Shown piece after piece: positions 35,070 to 46,365 of a stretch of 64,000 bases of DNA. Below the pieces are notes generated by a model, which was not told where the DNA came from, did no database searches, and worked only from the letters and a program-made list of their open reading frames with translations. The stretch is from the NCBI GenBank assembly GCA_022592435.1, contig JABYQS010000072.1, positions 1-64,000 on the forward strand, read 5' to 3'. A program made the position numbers and the translations under genes. This DNA comes from Cerioporus squamosus. Its lineage: Eukaryota; Basidiomycota; Agaricomycetes; Polyporales; Polyporaceae. Each line of letters begins with the position of its first letter. Within the stretch, counting starts at the first letter, position 1.

Positions 35070-35730
35070 CACTGGGGAGTACTAGGGACGGACGGGTGGA
35101 AGTACTGTTGTCCCTCGCTCTCCATCGGAGGAGCCCTCATTGGACAGCGTCGGAGGACCGAGGTCAGGAAACGGCGGAGAGCCGAGGCTTCTCCGGACGG
35201 TATGCACTGGCTTTCCATTGTGGAGTCTCGCGTGTACAACGTTGTTGCTATCGCAGTTCTTCGTTGTTGATGCCGACGAAGCACCTTCTGGGTCCGATAT
35301 ACTGCTCAATGGTGTTTCGGAATGTGCACGGACTGGTGAGAGTCGCTCCCAGTTTTGCGGTGTACGAGATGCGCTCCGTGCTCTTGGTGGTGAGCTCATC
35401 CGAGTTCGTAGCAGTCTGCGGCTGGGGACATCGAGACTTGTGGTAGGTCCTCTCGATGGTCATCACCAATAACGTATGGTTAACAGTCGCTGTTTCTTCC
35501 AGTGCCGACCAGCAAAGGCGAGCTCCTGTGACTTCGATCACCCTCGCCGTTGCCCGCTAAGTTTCCATGGACAGTAACCTTCATCGGCATATGTAATGTA
35601 TACCGCAAGCATGTTGGTCCGAACGAGCCATACAGTCCGCCGGTAACAACGGATAATTGTCGTTAGACTATTGACATCAGGCCACAGTACCATAAGCCAG
35701 CATGGCCCCTGGGGATGTCGTCACATCGTC
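35070..35730. other. Region with no confident gene
   Basis: The first part is the 3' flank of the hemerythrin-like gene. A minus-strand frame (35248-35541, containing RISYTAKLGATLTSPCTF) might be a downstream exon of the orphan frame at 35731-36126, but I could not find splice sites that join them convincingly. Confidence 0.3.
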
Positions 35731-36126
35731 TCATTGACAGTCTAAGTACTCACCATCACACAGAAACGGCTCGACCGCCTCGGGCAAGTCGTCGAGAGTG
35801 AAATGGGTTGTGCGCAGCTCCGAGTCCCTGGTGGCCGGGCCCATCTTCTTCTCCATCTCGCTGGAGGATGAGTGGAGCGACCCTCCCAGCGCTGAGTGCA
35901 CCGCCGCGGTGACTGCTGGCCACTGGATTACAGCTGGGTCGTCCATGAGCCTGCGCAGGAGCTGGGCCTGCAAGTCCGAGGTCGGGGTGATTTGCATCTC
36001 TGCGGGGTGAGAGATCAGAGAACTTGTCGCGATCTCGCAAGTACTCAGCTGACAGACACAGTCCAAAGACCCAGTCACTGTCGGAAGATCGGTCGAAAAC
36101 GAAAGGTTGTGAGTGTCCGGAGCCAT
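35731..36126 (-). CDS. Hypothetical open frame, possible exon of an orphan gene
   Basis: No family recognised. The frame from ATG 36126 (MAPDTHNLSFSTDLPTV) includes a helical-looking stretch, DLQAQLLRRLMDDPAVIQW, and an acidic, Ser-rich part before AVEPFLCDG. A good donor (gtgagt) follows FLCDG at about 35750, so it may be a first or internal exon rather than a complete gene; no partner exon was found. Composition looks coding, but the evidence is weak. Confidence 0.3.
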   Translation of the reverse strand: MAPDTHNLSFSTDLPTVTGSLDCVCQLSTCEIATSSLISHPAEMQITPTSDLQAQLLRRLMDDPAVIQWPAVTAAVHSALGGSLHSSSSEMEKKMGPATRDSELRTTHFTLDDLPEAVEPFLCDGEYLDCQ

Positions 36127-36421
36127 ATCCCAGTGTAAGACGAAGTAGGTGCTTACTACATACACATTCACAGCCTGCAGCCCACCGATCAATGGTTCTT
36201 TGCGAGCATTTGTTCCCGACGGGTCGTTATCAATCATCCGCCTCAGCTGCAGTGAATCGTTACTCACTTCACAAGTCGTCATTCATGCTGGCAACGCTGT
36301 CACTCCCGCGCACAGACTCCAGCAGGACCCGTATACATATCAAACGGGTGCAGATGTTGTGAGAGGAGCAACAAGATCAAGATACTGCATTCTCGTGCTA
36401 TATCTTGGAGGCGGACCGCTC

Positions 36422-37251
36422 CTACGCATAGTCCTCCAACGCCTTCATGGTTTTCGGGAACCACGACTCCGACTCGGATGGGAACCACAACGCCATTGTC
36501 CCCTTGATCTCCTGAAGCTTCTCCAAGTCAGCCTTGAACTCGAAGTCCTTCCCCTCCTTCTCGTACCGCCTCCGCACAAGGAACAGCCCAAGTTCGTCGG
36601 TGGCCTCATCGAAGGGGATGCGCTCTCCCGGCTGGTAGTATGAGCGCTCTTCCCCGGGGTCTGTGGAACGAACGATGGCCAGGAGGAGCTCCCACGCGCC
36701 CTTCGCCGCGCCACGGCACATAACGGGCATGCGCGAGAGTAAGACGACATCTTCCAGGAAGGGCTGAACGGCGCGAATATAGTCGTTCATGTCGACTTCA
36801 TCCTCCACATGCACCTTGTCCATCTCGTAGGTGGCCTCCTTCAGCTTCGCGTGGACGCTGGCCACGAAGGTATCCACAGCGTCCGCGCACATAGTCTCCA
36901 TAGTCTTCTTCACGACCGGTGCTGTCTTCGGATTCTCTAGCAGGGCTTCGAGAAGGGTGGTTCGGCTGTCCAACGTGAAGATGGGAAGAAAGTCTTCGTG
37001 TTTTGTGAACAGGTTGCCAAACGACCCCACCGCTGAGACGAATAAATGCCACATCATCAACTATCGACGTTCCCAGAGTTATCGCGAAGATGACTTACAG
37101 ACTGGGGAGCCGGAAGAGGGCCCTGATGCCGTTTCCATGGGCGAGAATCCTCCTCTGGTTCGCTGTCGCTCTCGTCGATGCACCGCTTCAGAGGCCTGCC
37201 GTCTTCATCGTACCACCGATTCTCGTGTTTATCGTAGCGCATGCGGGCCAT
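36422..37251 (-). CDS. Orphan protein, two exons
   Basis: Family not recognised. The long exon (36422 to about 37035) encodes GSFGNLFTKHEDFLPIF and many helices, ending ESWFPKTMKALEDYA*. It is Glu/Lys-rich and soluble, with no signal peptide. A likely first exon starts at 37251, MARMRYDKHENRWYDEDGRP, and ends PLPAPQS at a good donor (gtaagt). The join is one base out of phase as written; one extra C in the CCCC before that donor would repair it. Otherwise the protein starts at MMMWHLF (37060) inside the long exon. The product would be about 210-260 residues. Confidence 0.55.
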
Positions 37252-37705
37252 GAGGGTTGAGGGACACGGAAGGGACGAACTCCAGGATGAGGCAAGCGAT
37301 CTGGGGAAGTGGTGATGGGGAGCGGAGGCAAGTTGCACAACGGCACATCCCCTTCTTATAAGGAGACGGAGGTACAGGTGGCTGGCTCTGGTGCTGTACA
37401 GTACAAAGGGTAGGCAACCCGAAATCCTCGAGTATAGGCCACGTGTTTTGGACTACAGTTGAGGGATGTATCCCAGACTGTGATACGTAAACGCTGGACA
37501 CGTCCTACCCAGCGATGCGGTCGAAGGCGGAGATCTCACGACATACGCCAAAGCGGTCGATTGTTTCGATCCGAGACTGATTCCACGCAGTCGTCAGCGA
37601 CGCATAGAACGAGTATAGAACCCCGGAACGAAGGGACTGTTGAGCTTGACGGCCCCCGCACCGTCGCAAGTCCAGCACCGGCTGGATCAAGCGTGCCGGC
37701 GTCGC

Positions 37706-38801
37706 TCAGGTACGCCGGGGTATTCCACCCCTACCCCCAGTACCCGTCGAAGTCGTTCCGCGTTTGATCCCAGGTATACCGCTTGTGGATGTCGAACCCC
37801 CTCGAGCACTTGCAGTGGTCGGAGCTTTTACACAAATCATACGCAAGTCAGTACATCTGACGCACATCGCGATATCTCGAGGCCACATACCAACCCGAGC
37901 CGCGCCCCGCATGCCCCGCATCGACGCTCGAGTTCCGCGTACACCTCTGACCCCGCTGCCCCGACCGGCTGTCTTCGAAGCCTCGGCCTTCTCCCGCGCT
38001 AGTCGTTCGCGCTCTTCCCGTTCCTCGCGCTCGCGTTGTTCTCGTTCTCGTCGCTCGCGTTCTCTCTGCTCTGCGAGGAGGCGTTCCTCCTCTTCACGAC
38101 GTTCGCGCTCTATACGCTCCTCTTCTTCGCGCTCAAGCTGCTCTTCGTCCTGCGCCAACGGTTGAGTTCTGCGGCTGCGCGCACGGGATTGAGGACTTAC
38201 CGCATCAGCACCTTGCCATCGTTCGTCCAATATCAACTTGGTGATCTTTTCAGATTTGGACAGTATTCGGACGTATTTATCGAGGAGCGCATTTGTATGC
38301 TCTAATCGTATGGCCACCCTCTAGGACCATCGGCGGTGGCAGTGGTTAGGAACGTCAGCACACCGAAAGCAGCCGCACACTCACGTCCGTGCTGGACTTG
38401 GTCTCACGCAACGCGTCCTTGTACACCTCAAATGCAGAGTTCAGCTTCTTCAGCATGAACAAGTCGTGTTGCAGCTTCTCCTCGCGCGTCTTGACAGCAA
38501 TCCGCTTCGCCTTCTCCAAGTCCTCCTGGGTCATGGTCACGTCGATGCCACCTGCACCCTCCTCGGCATCATCGTCCGTAACGGCACTCTCATCCGGCAG
38601 GGGCGCGAGCAAGCTAAATGGTCGGCGTCGAGCAGACTTCGACTGAGGGCGATCGGACAGAGAGAGCTCGGAGATGGAAAGATCGTCCCCACCAGGACCA
38701 GTGCGAGTCGAACTTGATGAGCTTATGTCTGGAGTCGGCTCAGAGAGCAATCGAGAGCCACTCGCGGGCATTTGGAGATCGGAAATATCGAAGGAGTCCA
38801 T
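37706..38801 (-). CDS. DUO1: DASH complex subunit DUO1
   Basis: Kinetochore protein of the DASH/Dam1 ring that couples chromosomes to microtubules. Exon 1 (start 38801) has MDSFDISDLQMPASGSRL, a Ser-rich segment and the conserved helix MTQEDLEKAKRIAVKTREEK, then KLNSAFEVYKDALRE. Exon 2 carries the Duo1 signature RLEHTNALLDKYVRILSKSE and KITKLILDERWQGAD. A long charged helix of Glu/Arg repeats follows (REEEERLLAEQRERERRE) and then an Arg/Gly-rich tail (RGVRGTRASMRGMRG), both common in basidiomycete Duo1. The last junction (donor gtatgt at about 37891) gives two possible frames; I favour the Ser/Thr/Gly-rich one ending GGIPRRT* at 37706. It lies in tandem 318 bases downstream of BRE1. Confidence 0.85.
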
Positions 38802-39119
38802 CGCGAGGAGGTCTGGGGTGGTGGGAGAGTAGAAAGGCGTTTGGTTCGCGGAACAAACGTCGCGCGTCGCTGCGCGCCTTACTCGCGATCACGTGGCTTT
38901 CCTTCCCTCTCAGCTCCTCGCGCACCATGCTGTTAAGGAGAACGTCTCCGCTACCGTGGCCCACAGCAAAAAAGAGAGGAGATGGGGACATAATCAATTC
39001 GACAGCTTGCACGAGCAGGAATATGTACGAAGACGGCAATGAAAGTAATAAGGTACAGCAAAGGGTGAAGAATCCACACGAAGACCGCGGTGTCTAGCAA
39101 ATCGCACCTGTAACGACCG

Positions 39120-42100
39120 TCACTGAAAGTATAACGTCGTTACTTCACCATTAGAGAAAGCAAGATTGCAGGCCGGACATTTGCGCTGCCGCGTGGCTAT
39201 CCGCGCGTCGATGCACGACCTGCAGAATGCTGAGTGCGAATGTCAGCAATAACGACATATCCGAGTTGTGAACGACGTACTGTGCATACACTTCGTTATA
39301 ACAGTGTTGCGGATATTCTGCTGACACACTGAACACTTGAGCAAACGCTGCAGAGGATGTTAGATGGGGTGGAGGGCAGGGTTGTGTCACGATGCATACA
39401 TAGAACTTGTCCACCTCCTTCTGCAGCTCTGCCTCATGGGCGCTGGAGCCGGACGAAGCGGAAATCAACTTGAGCTTCGCTGCATGCTTCTCTGCGTCCT
39501 TCTTGGTCTTGAGGAGGCTTTCCTCGAGTTTCCGCAGTTCCGTGCGTTTCTGCTCCATTGCTTTGGTGTGCTCGGCGAACGCGGCTCGCAGCTGTAACAC
39601 GCTCATGAGCTACTGTACTATCAGGATGTCGGCCGTTAAACTTACCTCATCTGCACTCTTGCGCTCTCCTTGCGCGCGAAGGTGCCATTCGTTGACATCG
39701 AACTCGAGGGCATTACCACGCTCCTTCTGCTCCTCTGCCATCCGCTTCCAAAGCACGACCTCCTTCTCCAAGGAATTCTTAACGCGTGGGATTAGACGGG
39801 GGCACGGAGAATAGTGGGATTCACAAGCTTACCACTTTGCTCTGGAGGTTCTTCTCAGCGTCTCCCAGCCTCTCGATAGCCTTGGCAGCTCTGTCAAGAT
39901 TCTGGGCCAGTCGTTTGCGCTCGTTGTCGCTCGCTTCCTTGTCGCGCATGCACAAAAAGAACTTATTGTCCGCTTTAGCTTTCTGCGATCACCTGGTTAG
40001 TACGATGCACCTGAGGACGCCGCGATGCTGCGAACCTCAATATTCATTTTGCTGACGCGCTCGTCCGCGGCGGATAGATCGTACACCTTCTTCTTCAACT
40101 GCTTCTCGAGAGCCTCCCATGCGGCCGACAGCTTGTCCAGTTCGCCGTATATAGCCGACTCGGCTTGCTCGCGCTGCTTGTCCTGTAGATGGAGCTTGTC
40201 CAGCTCGTCCTGCTTCCGCTGCAGCTGCTCCGACAGCTGGGCCGTCTCGGGAGGCATGGAAGATGCATCACCATATACGGCTTGATACTTGTCCAGCTGC
40301 TTCTGGACATGCGCGAGTTGTCTCCGGACTTCAGCCTCGCTCTTCGCTGTGTCTCCGCGGTCAGCAAGCGTCTTCTCGAGCGCTGCCACACGTTCCTCAG
40401 CAGCACTGGTGCACGATGGTTCGTCAGCCAGGAGATGTACATATAAGAATCATCCCACGTACGAGAGCCGTCTCTTCAAATCGTCGACATAAGATATGTC
40501 CTCAGACGTACTTTGCCACAGGAATGTCATGAGGTCTTCGTCACCCGCGTTGGCAGCCAGGCGAGCCTTCAGTCGTTGTGTCTCCGATTCGAGAATAGCT
40601 ATGCGTTCCTGCACGTCGTTAAGTATTCAATGTTTGCTAGTCTCATGATACCGGTCCATACCGCACGAGCCTCTGCTAGCGCTTTGAACTCCGAGGCAGT
40701 GGACAACCTTGCTTTCTCCTTCTCCCGCCGTTCGTTGATCTCTGCGGAAATTTGATCATTCCGTGTGCGCATGCGAAGGAGTTCGCTATCCCGCTTGCTG
40801 AGAGCCTGCTGCAGTTCGGTTAAGGCAGCCTCGTTTGCGGACTGCAGTCTGTTGAGCATACGCTTTCGTAATTTCTGAAGATGTGATCGTACCTTGAGAC
40901 CTGCCTCTAGATCAGAACGCGAGATCATGAGGTTGTCAAGTTGCTCCTTGAGCTTGGTCGCTTCGGCCTGAGATTCCTTGGCCGTGTGCTCGAGCTGTGA
41001 GGCGCGTTCTTGCAGGACCTTGTACTGACTGGACTCTACGACAATCTCGTCTGGGAGTGCTTTGAGCTGCATGACGCGCGGTGAATACGGGAGAGAGCGG
41101 GCATTGCATGTAACTTGGGTACGGCGTACCTGCAACTGTGTTGTCTGCAACTGTGTCTGCAACTCCATATTCTCCCGGGTGAGCTCCTCGATCTTCTTCT
41201 CTCGAAGTTCGGCAAGATCCTTCCACTCGTCAGAGTCTAATGCAGGAGTTCCGTTCACGGCCGGCGGCTATGTCGCGTTAGTGCATGCGACATCCACACA
41301 TTCAAATCAATGCTCACACCGGGAGATGAGACGGGTTCAGTCGGGGCATGCTCGCTATGTTCTTCCTTCACGGCTGAACTGTCAGACACCAACGACTTGC
41401 TCTGCAGCCGGTCCACTCGCTTCTCGGCGGCCAACAGTTGCTCATGGTAGGCTTGCCTCTGCGACTCCGAGTCGCGCAGTCGCGCGCGTACAGAAGTTAG
41501 CTCCGACCGAAGTGCGGCACGCTATGGTATGTCAGATTAGGTACATCAACAGCAGCAGGCCCATGGCGTACCTCGGTCTCCGCCTCCTGGCATCGCTTCA
41601 TCATCTCCTCACTAGAAGGCCCACTATGACTCTGAGTACTGATGCTGACAAATGCTTTGACGATGTCCGAGGTTGTCTGCATCTTGTCTCGAAGTGCTTC
41701 GACATACTCTGGGTCCGCTTCGGAGGAAAGGTGGGCAGCAAGGTCGTATATGCCTGTAAGCGAGATAGAAAGTGAGTACCCCGTGCCTCGCAGGTAAACC
41801 ACCGGAGAACGACTCGCCTTCTGACTCTTTCTCGAGAGAAGGGAGGTCCTCCGGCTTCACGAGGGAGCGAATTGTCCCAATCAACTGCGCATGGCATGAG
41901 GGGCGGAGTCAAACGCGTGTCACTGGTGCTCACCTGCGTCCAACATGCCTCCAGAGCAGCTAGCCCTGCCTGACACGTATTGAACCGCCTCTCCAGGTCT
42001 GCGACTCGCGCCTGACTCCTCTCCGCCTCGCGCGAATAGTACCGCATACGTCTAAAGATGGCCTCCTTCCGGAACAACTGAGTTCCGCGACATCAGCCTT

Positions 42101-42284
42101 GTAAAACACGAGCACGAAGCTATATTCACAGCACCTCAATGTTGTCGCCCTCCTTCGGTTCGTCACCAATGGGTGTCGTCGTTCCGTTAGGATGACTTGG
42201 CGAGGCACGGTCGTCCGAGACAGCTCGTTTCTTGGCCCGTGACTGTTCGCCGTCGTCTGCATGTGGCCGCTTCCTGGTTTCCAT
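39120..42284 (-). CDS. BRE1: BRE1-type E3 ubiquitin ligase for histone H2B
   Basis: RING ligase that, with Rad6, monoubiquitylates histone H2B in transcribed chromatin. The start at 42284 gives METRKRPHADDGEQSRAKKR, a typical basidiomycete Bre1 beginning; an upstream in-frame ATG at 42431 is less likely. The first junction NIE|LFRKEAIFRRMRYYSRE is in phase. Then come AERSQARVADLERRFNTCQ and a very long coiled coil over many exons (for example QLRAAFAEHTKAMEQKRTE). The C-terminal C3HC4 RING is complete across two exons: LLKCSVCQQNIRNTVITKC, MH|TFCRSCIDARIATRQ and RKCPACNLAFSNGEVTTLYF followed by a final Gln. Acceptor choice at about 39224 restores HTFC. All RING ligands are present, so the ligase should be functional. 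Confidence 0.92.
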
Positions 42285-42851
42285 GGCTGAGAAGGCCGTA
42301 AAATCGTGCTGAGCGGGCAAGACACCAGCCACAGCGAGCTCGAGAAGGAAGTCGACGACCAAGGTACTCTGGCCATTTTCGAACTCCGCACTGTGTTTAG
42401 CGTCCATTGTAAGCGCCCATAGCGGGTTCATTGTCCTGGCGAATTCAGACTTGTATGCAACGCCAACCTCAGCTTCTCCTTCAATGTGTCTTTGCTTGTC
42501 CTTACAAGCAGGTGCTAGCTCAGCCTTTGCTTGACTTTGCGTCTTCTCATTATATATGCTTGTCTGACTGCTTGCTATCGGCGGTTCGCTTGGTCTACGG
42601 CAACCCTCTGAGTCGCCTGCAGGTCACGAAGAACGCCTCTTGCAGAACCATATATTCAATACGCCCGTGCTTGCTCTCTGACTGAGGCGTCGACTGCGGC
42701 CATCATACAATATGGTAGGACCAGGCTGCAGCAACATGGCAGATATACATTGCGCACAGCATCGTGACATCCATAGGTCCATAGGTCCGGAAGTCCGTAA
42801 GCCTACATGTCCAGGAGCGTCCGAGTCGCCCAGACAAACGAAAACAGCACG
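42285..42851. other. Intergenic region between BRE1 and the secreted-protein gene
   Basis: About 570 bases. The part next to 42284 is the BRE1 leader and promoter. Short repeats are visible: a small inverted repeat gcttgt-cctt-acaagc near 42495 and a direct repeat ccataggtccataggtcc at about 42770-42787. No gene is seen. Confidence 0.4.
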
Positions 42852-43398
42852 TCAATCAAGAATGGTGAACTGCTGGCCGAAAATGCCCGAGTCACCGTTC
42901 ACTGCCCTGTCGAGTGAGTAACGGGCTTATGGACAGTCGTCTCAGATACTCACGCAGGATGCTGTAGTCAAGTCACTTCAATACGACCAAGCATGATATC
43001 GAAATTTGCTTCCAAGATCACTGCCAGTCACTTTGTCAAAGCTTCCTGTTGCGCTAAATGTATTCTATCATAGAACGTACGAGGAGTGGTAACATCCCCC
43101 TTCCTCAAGAATATCCGACCGATTGGATTTATGATGTACGGCGGCGGGTTTGACACGTCCCTAACAATTTACGGTCAGTATCCAGGCGAGCTCGGTGGGG
43201 TGGGAGGAGTCACCAGGTAACGTTGTGTCTTTGTCCCTTGAACCACACCGTGCCTGCATGAGGGTAAAGAACTGGCGGATCATATACGTCCCGACGGTTG
43301 TGAGTGGATAGCACTCTGGCTGCCCCCAGTTGGCAGAACATGTCAAGGATGAGTAGGAGAGCCACCACCGACCTGACTGGCATTGTCATCTTGTGCAT
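42852..43398 (-). pseudogene. Small secreted protein, Kre9/Knh1-like N-terminal domain family, probably damaged
   Basis: The frame begins MHKMTMPVRSVVALLLILDM with a clear signal peptide (start 43398, or the second ATG at 43389). It continues DVYDPPVLYPHAGTVWFKGQ and RHNVTW|DVSNPPPYIINPIGR, then FLRKGDVTTP|LILEANFDIMLGRIEV. This matches the small Ser/Thr-rich cell-surface family common in agaricomycetes. The expected next strand (V-P-x-V-x-x-G-x) is missing. After RIEVT the frame hits TGA, while the following DYSILRAVNGDSGIFGQQ and FTILD* read in another frame across a good intron. A deletion of about 17 bases would explain this. Otherwise an unusual splice is used. Function in the family: cell wall glucan-related or unknown. 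Confidence 0.6.
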
Positions 43399-44201
43399 CA
43401 CAACCGTATAGCTCAGGGTGAAGAGTGTTGCGGGTACGCTATCAATCATTTCTCTTTAGAGGCGTTATTGACGTTCTTGACAGGATGTTTAGGTGTTCGG
43501 AATACGAGCCAGAGCCTGAAGTCATGAACACTCTGCTCAACTCTGGACCTGTCGAGGGGTGTCCTTATCTCCTCTGGCCCGCGTTCGCCCCGGGCTCTCG
43601 GAGTCGGAGCTCGCCTCGCTCGGACTGAACAGTGCGCGTGTAGCGGATAGCATATCCCGTGGCTCTTGTTCAGTCGAACAACTCCCGAACCCCGCGTGAG
43701 ACAGAATTCGAAGGGCGCCCCGCGTGCCGTCGCCCATAGTGCGAAGTTGAAGTTCCTCTAGACCTGTACAAATGATCGTCGTCCTCGTGCTCTCTGGTAG
43801 GCGCTTTATGCTTCAGAATTACATCCGCTGACACTCGATGTTTCCCTCCAATCAGGTTAGGAGCATTGCGGGGTGCGCTTGCTTCATGGGCTTCCCGTGC
43901 TAGCCATGAATATCACTTATTCAACAGGCACGACTCAGTTGCACAGGTTGCGCAAGACGCACCTCGGTAGGCGGGCTTGCTCTTCCTCCGCCACGGAACG
44001 CCCAATGCTGCCTTTGCACAGACAGGCGGGATGGAACGCGCGCTACCGTTACGCTCTCTGCGGGCACGATAGCCGCAAGCGCTCCGCAACTTTGACGTCG
44101 AAGTTCTGCGATGTGAAAACCCCCGATAGCTCCCAGCTATACCCATAAACGCTCTCTCATGTTTATTACGCGAAGTGAGTTCCCTTCGATTCGCTTGTAA
44201 G
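43399..44201. other. Divergent intergenic region, no gene seen
   Basis: About 800 bases between the minus-strand secreted-protein gene and the plus-strand P450. Antisense frames of up to 140 codons exist but have no recognisable features. Both promoters should be here. Confidence 0.4.
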
Positions 44202-46186
44202 ATGGCGTTCCCTCTCGTCGTGAGTCTCGTCGCTGCAACACTCATCATTGTCCTGGTTCGCTTCCGTCGTTTGAGTCGCCGCCGTGGACCCTTCCCTCCC
44301 GGACCGAAACCCCTCCCTTTCATTGGCAATCTCCTGCAGATTCCCAAGGAGCAACCATGGGTTACATATAGGGATTGGGCTGAGCACTATGGTTCGTGGT
44401 CTTTCGGCGTCGGACAATCCTCCTGCTGACGGTACAATCAAGGGGACATCGTCGGTTTGCAGCTTCCCGGAAACCAACTCCTCGTTATCTTGCACTCCCA
44501 TCAAGCGGCGATAGACCTCCTCGACAAGCGTTCAGCTGCATACTCGGATCGACCGAAGTCACTGATCGTCGAATTGTATGTGTAAACCAAACGCTCTATC
44601 TATTGCCGGGTGACTGAATGTGGCCGCAGGACTGGATGGAGCTGGAACACGCCCCTCATACCGTATGGCGAAGAATGGAGACGGACACGCCGGGCGTCCT
44701 GGCAGCACTTCACTCCGAAGGTTGTCTCTAAGCACTACCCCATCCTGCTTCAAGAGGTGCGGCGATTCCTCCGCCTCCTGAAGACCGAACCTGACCGGCT
44801 TCGGGATCTCATGGAATTGTGAGTGAACTACGACTGGAATTGATATGCACCTTACATTGCTGATATGTGGTGTGAATCAGTTCGTTCGCAGCAATCATCT
44901 TGAAGTCCATGTACGGCATCGACATCACTCCGGAGGATCTAAAATACGTACCTTTACTTCATGAAGCTCTGGAGGGACCCACAGAGGCTCTTCTCCCTGG
45001 GAGTTTCCTTGTCGAGAACATCCCGATGTTGCAGTATGTCCCCGCGTGGGTTCCTGGTGCCGGATTCCAGAAAAAGTTCGCCCGATGGAGAGGTCTCGCT
45101 TCCGACTTGCTCAACCGGCCTTTCGCCGACGCGAAGCAGGCATGGGTACGTCTCGCAGCATTCATTGATGCGTTTCTTGCGGTGTCTTGATATACGGTCA
45201 CTTAGCTACGTGGAGAAGGCTATCATTCAGCTGTCCATGAGATGCTGGAGAGTATCTCTCAGGCCAACCTCAGCGAGGCGGAGGCAGCGGACGAGGAGCG
45301 AGTTGCGAAGATAGGTGCTGCAAACGCGTATGCTGCCGGTGCAGACACTGTGAGTTCCTTGCCTGCACTTGCTCCTCAACCGCCTCATGCCCCAGACAGA
45401 CGTTCTCCACACTACTATCGTTTTTCATGGCGATGGCGATGTACCCCGAAGTTCAGAAGAAAGCTCAGGCAGAGCTGGACGCGGTCGTCGGTCCCGACCG
45501 GCTCCCGGACCTTAGCGACCGCGAGTCTCTGCCCTATGTGAATGCCCTAGCCAAGGAGGCCTTGCGGTGGCAGAACGTCGTCCCGCTTGGCGTTGTCCAC
45601 AGGTCCATGGCAGACGACGAGTACAATGGGTACTTCCTGCCGGAGGGAACGCTGGTCCTCTACAACGTCTGGTCAGTCTTCGCACGTTGGTCGATAGTTG
45701 CTCGAACTGAACCCGATTAATCACGTCCAGGGCGATGATGCATGACCCAAGGACATATCCGAACCCCGAAGCCTTTGAGCCTGAGCGTTACCTCAAGAAT
45801 GGCAACTTGAACCCGGACGCACCTAACCCTGAGGATGTCGTGTTCGGCTATGGGCGCAGGTGAGCTTGGATGTTTTTGCAACACGCACTGGGACTAATAT
45901 TGACCGTCGACAGGATATGCTTGGGCCGGCATCTCGCAGACGCGTCCTTGTTCATCAACGTTGCGTCAGTTCTGCACGTCTTCAAGATCACCCCACCGCT
46001 CGACGTAAACGGACAACCGAAGAAGGTTGAAGTCAAGATGTCTACTGGATTCCTTTCGTGAGTGTTCCGTGTCTGATGTACCTACATTCCCTGACCGTGT
46101 TGTCTCTTCATACAGATACCCGTCTGGTTTCAAGTGTACGATCGAGCCTCGTTCACCTTCAGCTGAGGCACTGCTGCGCGAATGAG
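44202..46186 (+). CDS. Cytochrome P450 monooxygenase
   Basis: Membrane-anchored microsomal P450 of the basidiomycete type. The N-terminal anchor is FPLVVSLVAATLIIVLVRF, followed by the proline hinge PFPPGPKPLPFIGNLLQIP. Motifs: C-helix WRRTRR, I-helix AAGADT|TFST (split by an intron), ExxR as EALR, PERF region FEPERYL, and heme loop FGYGRRICLGRH with the Cys ligand. Junctions traced are canonical and in phase (HYG|DIVGLQ, VEL|TGWSW, MEF|SFAAI, AW|LRGEGY, ADT|TFSTL). Length about 500 residues is normal. The loop RRICLGRHLAD is typical of families that include O-methylsterigmatocystin oxidoreductase-like enzymes. The substrate cannot be told. It converges on the uS9m gene across 179 bases. Confidence 0.92.
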
Positions 46187-46365
46187 CGGTCGCCGCTGTC
46201 GGAGACAGGGACCGCGCGTGAGTCACAGTGAACAATCTTAGCATAGTCCAGGAGGCGTAACTGGCTGAATAGTGTGGTAGCAGGAAAGCATGGATTAGGA
46301 CAATGTGCGTCGACATATTATATGACTGTAGCAGACAGCCTCTAGCGGCCCCCGGTAATACCACA

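Noticed and set aside
38140..38180. Possible 32-base intron (gtaagt to cgcag) in DUO1
   Set aside because: Too short to be spliced, its removal would break the frame, and the read-through frame is continuous with the charged helix.
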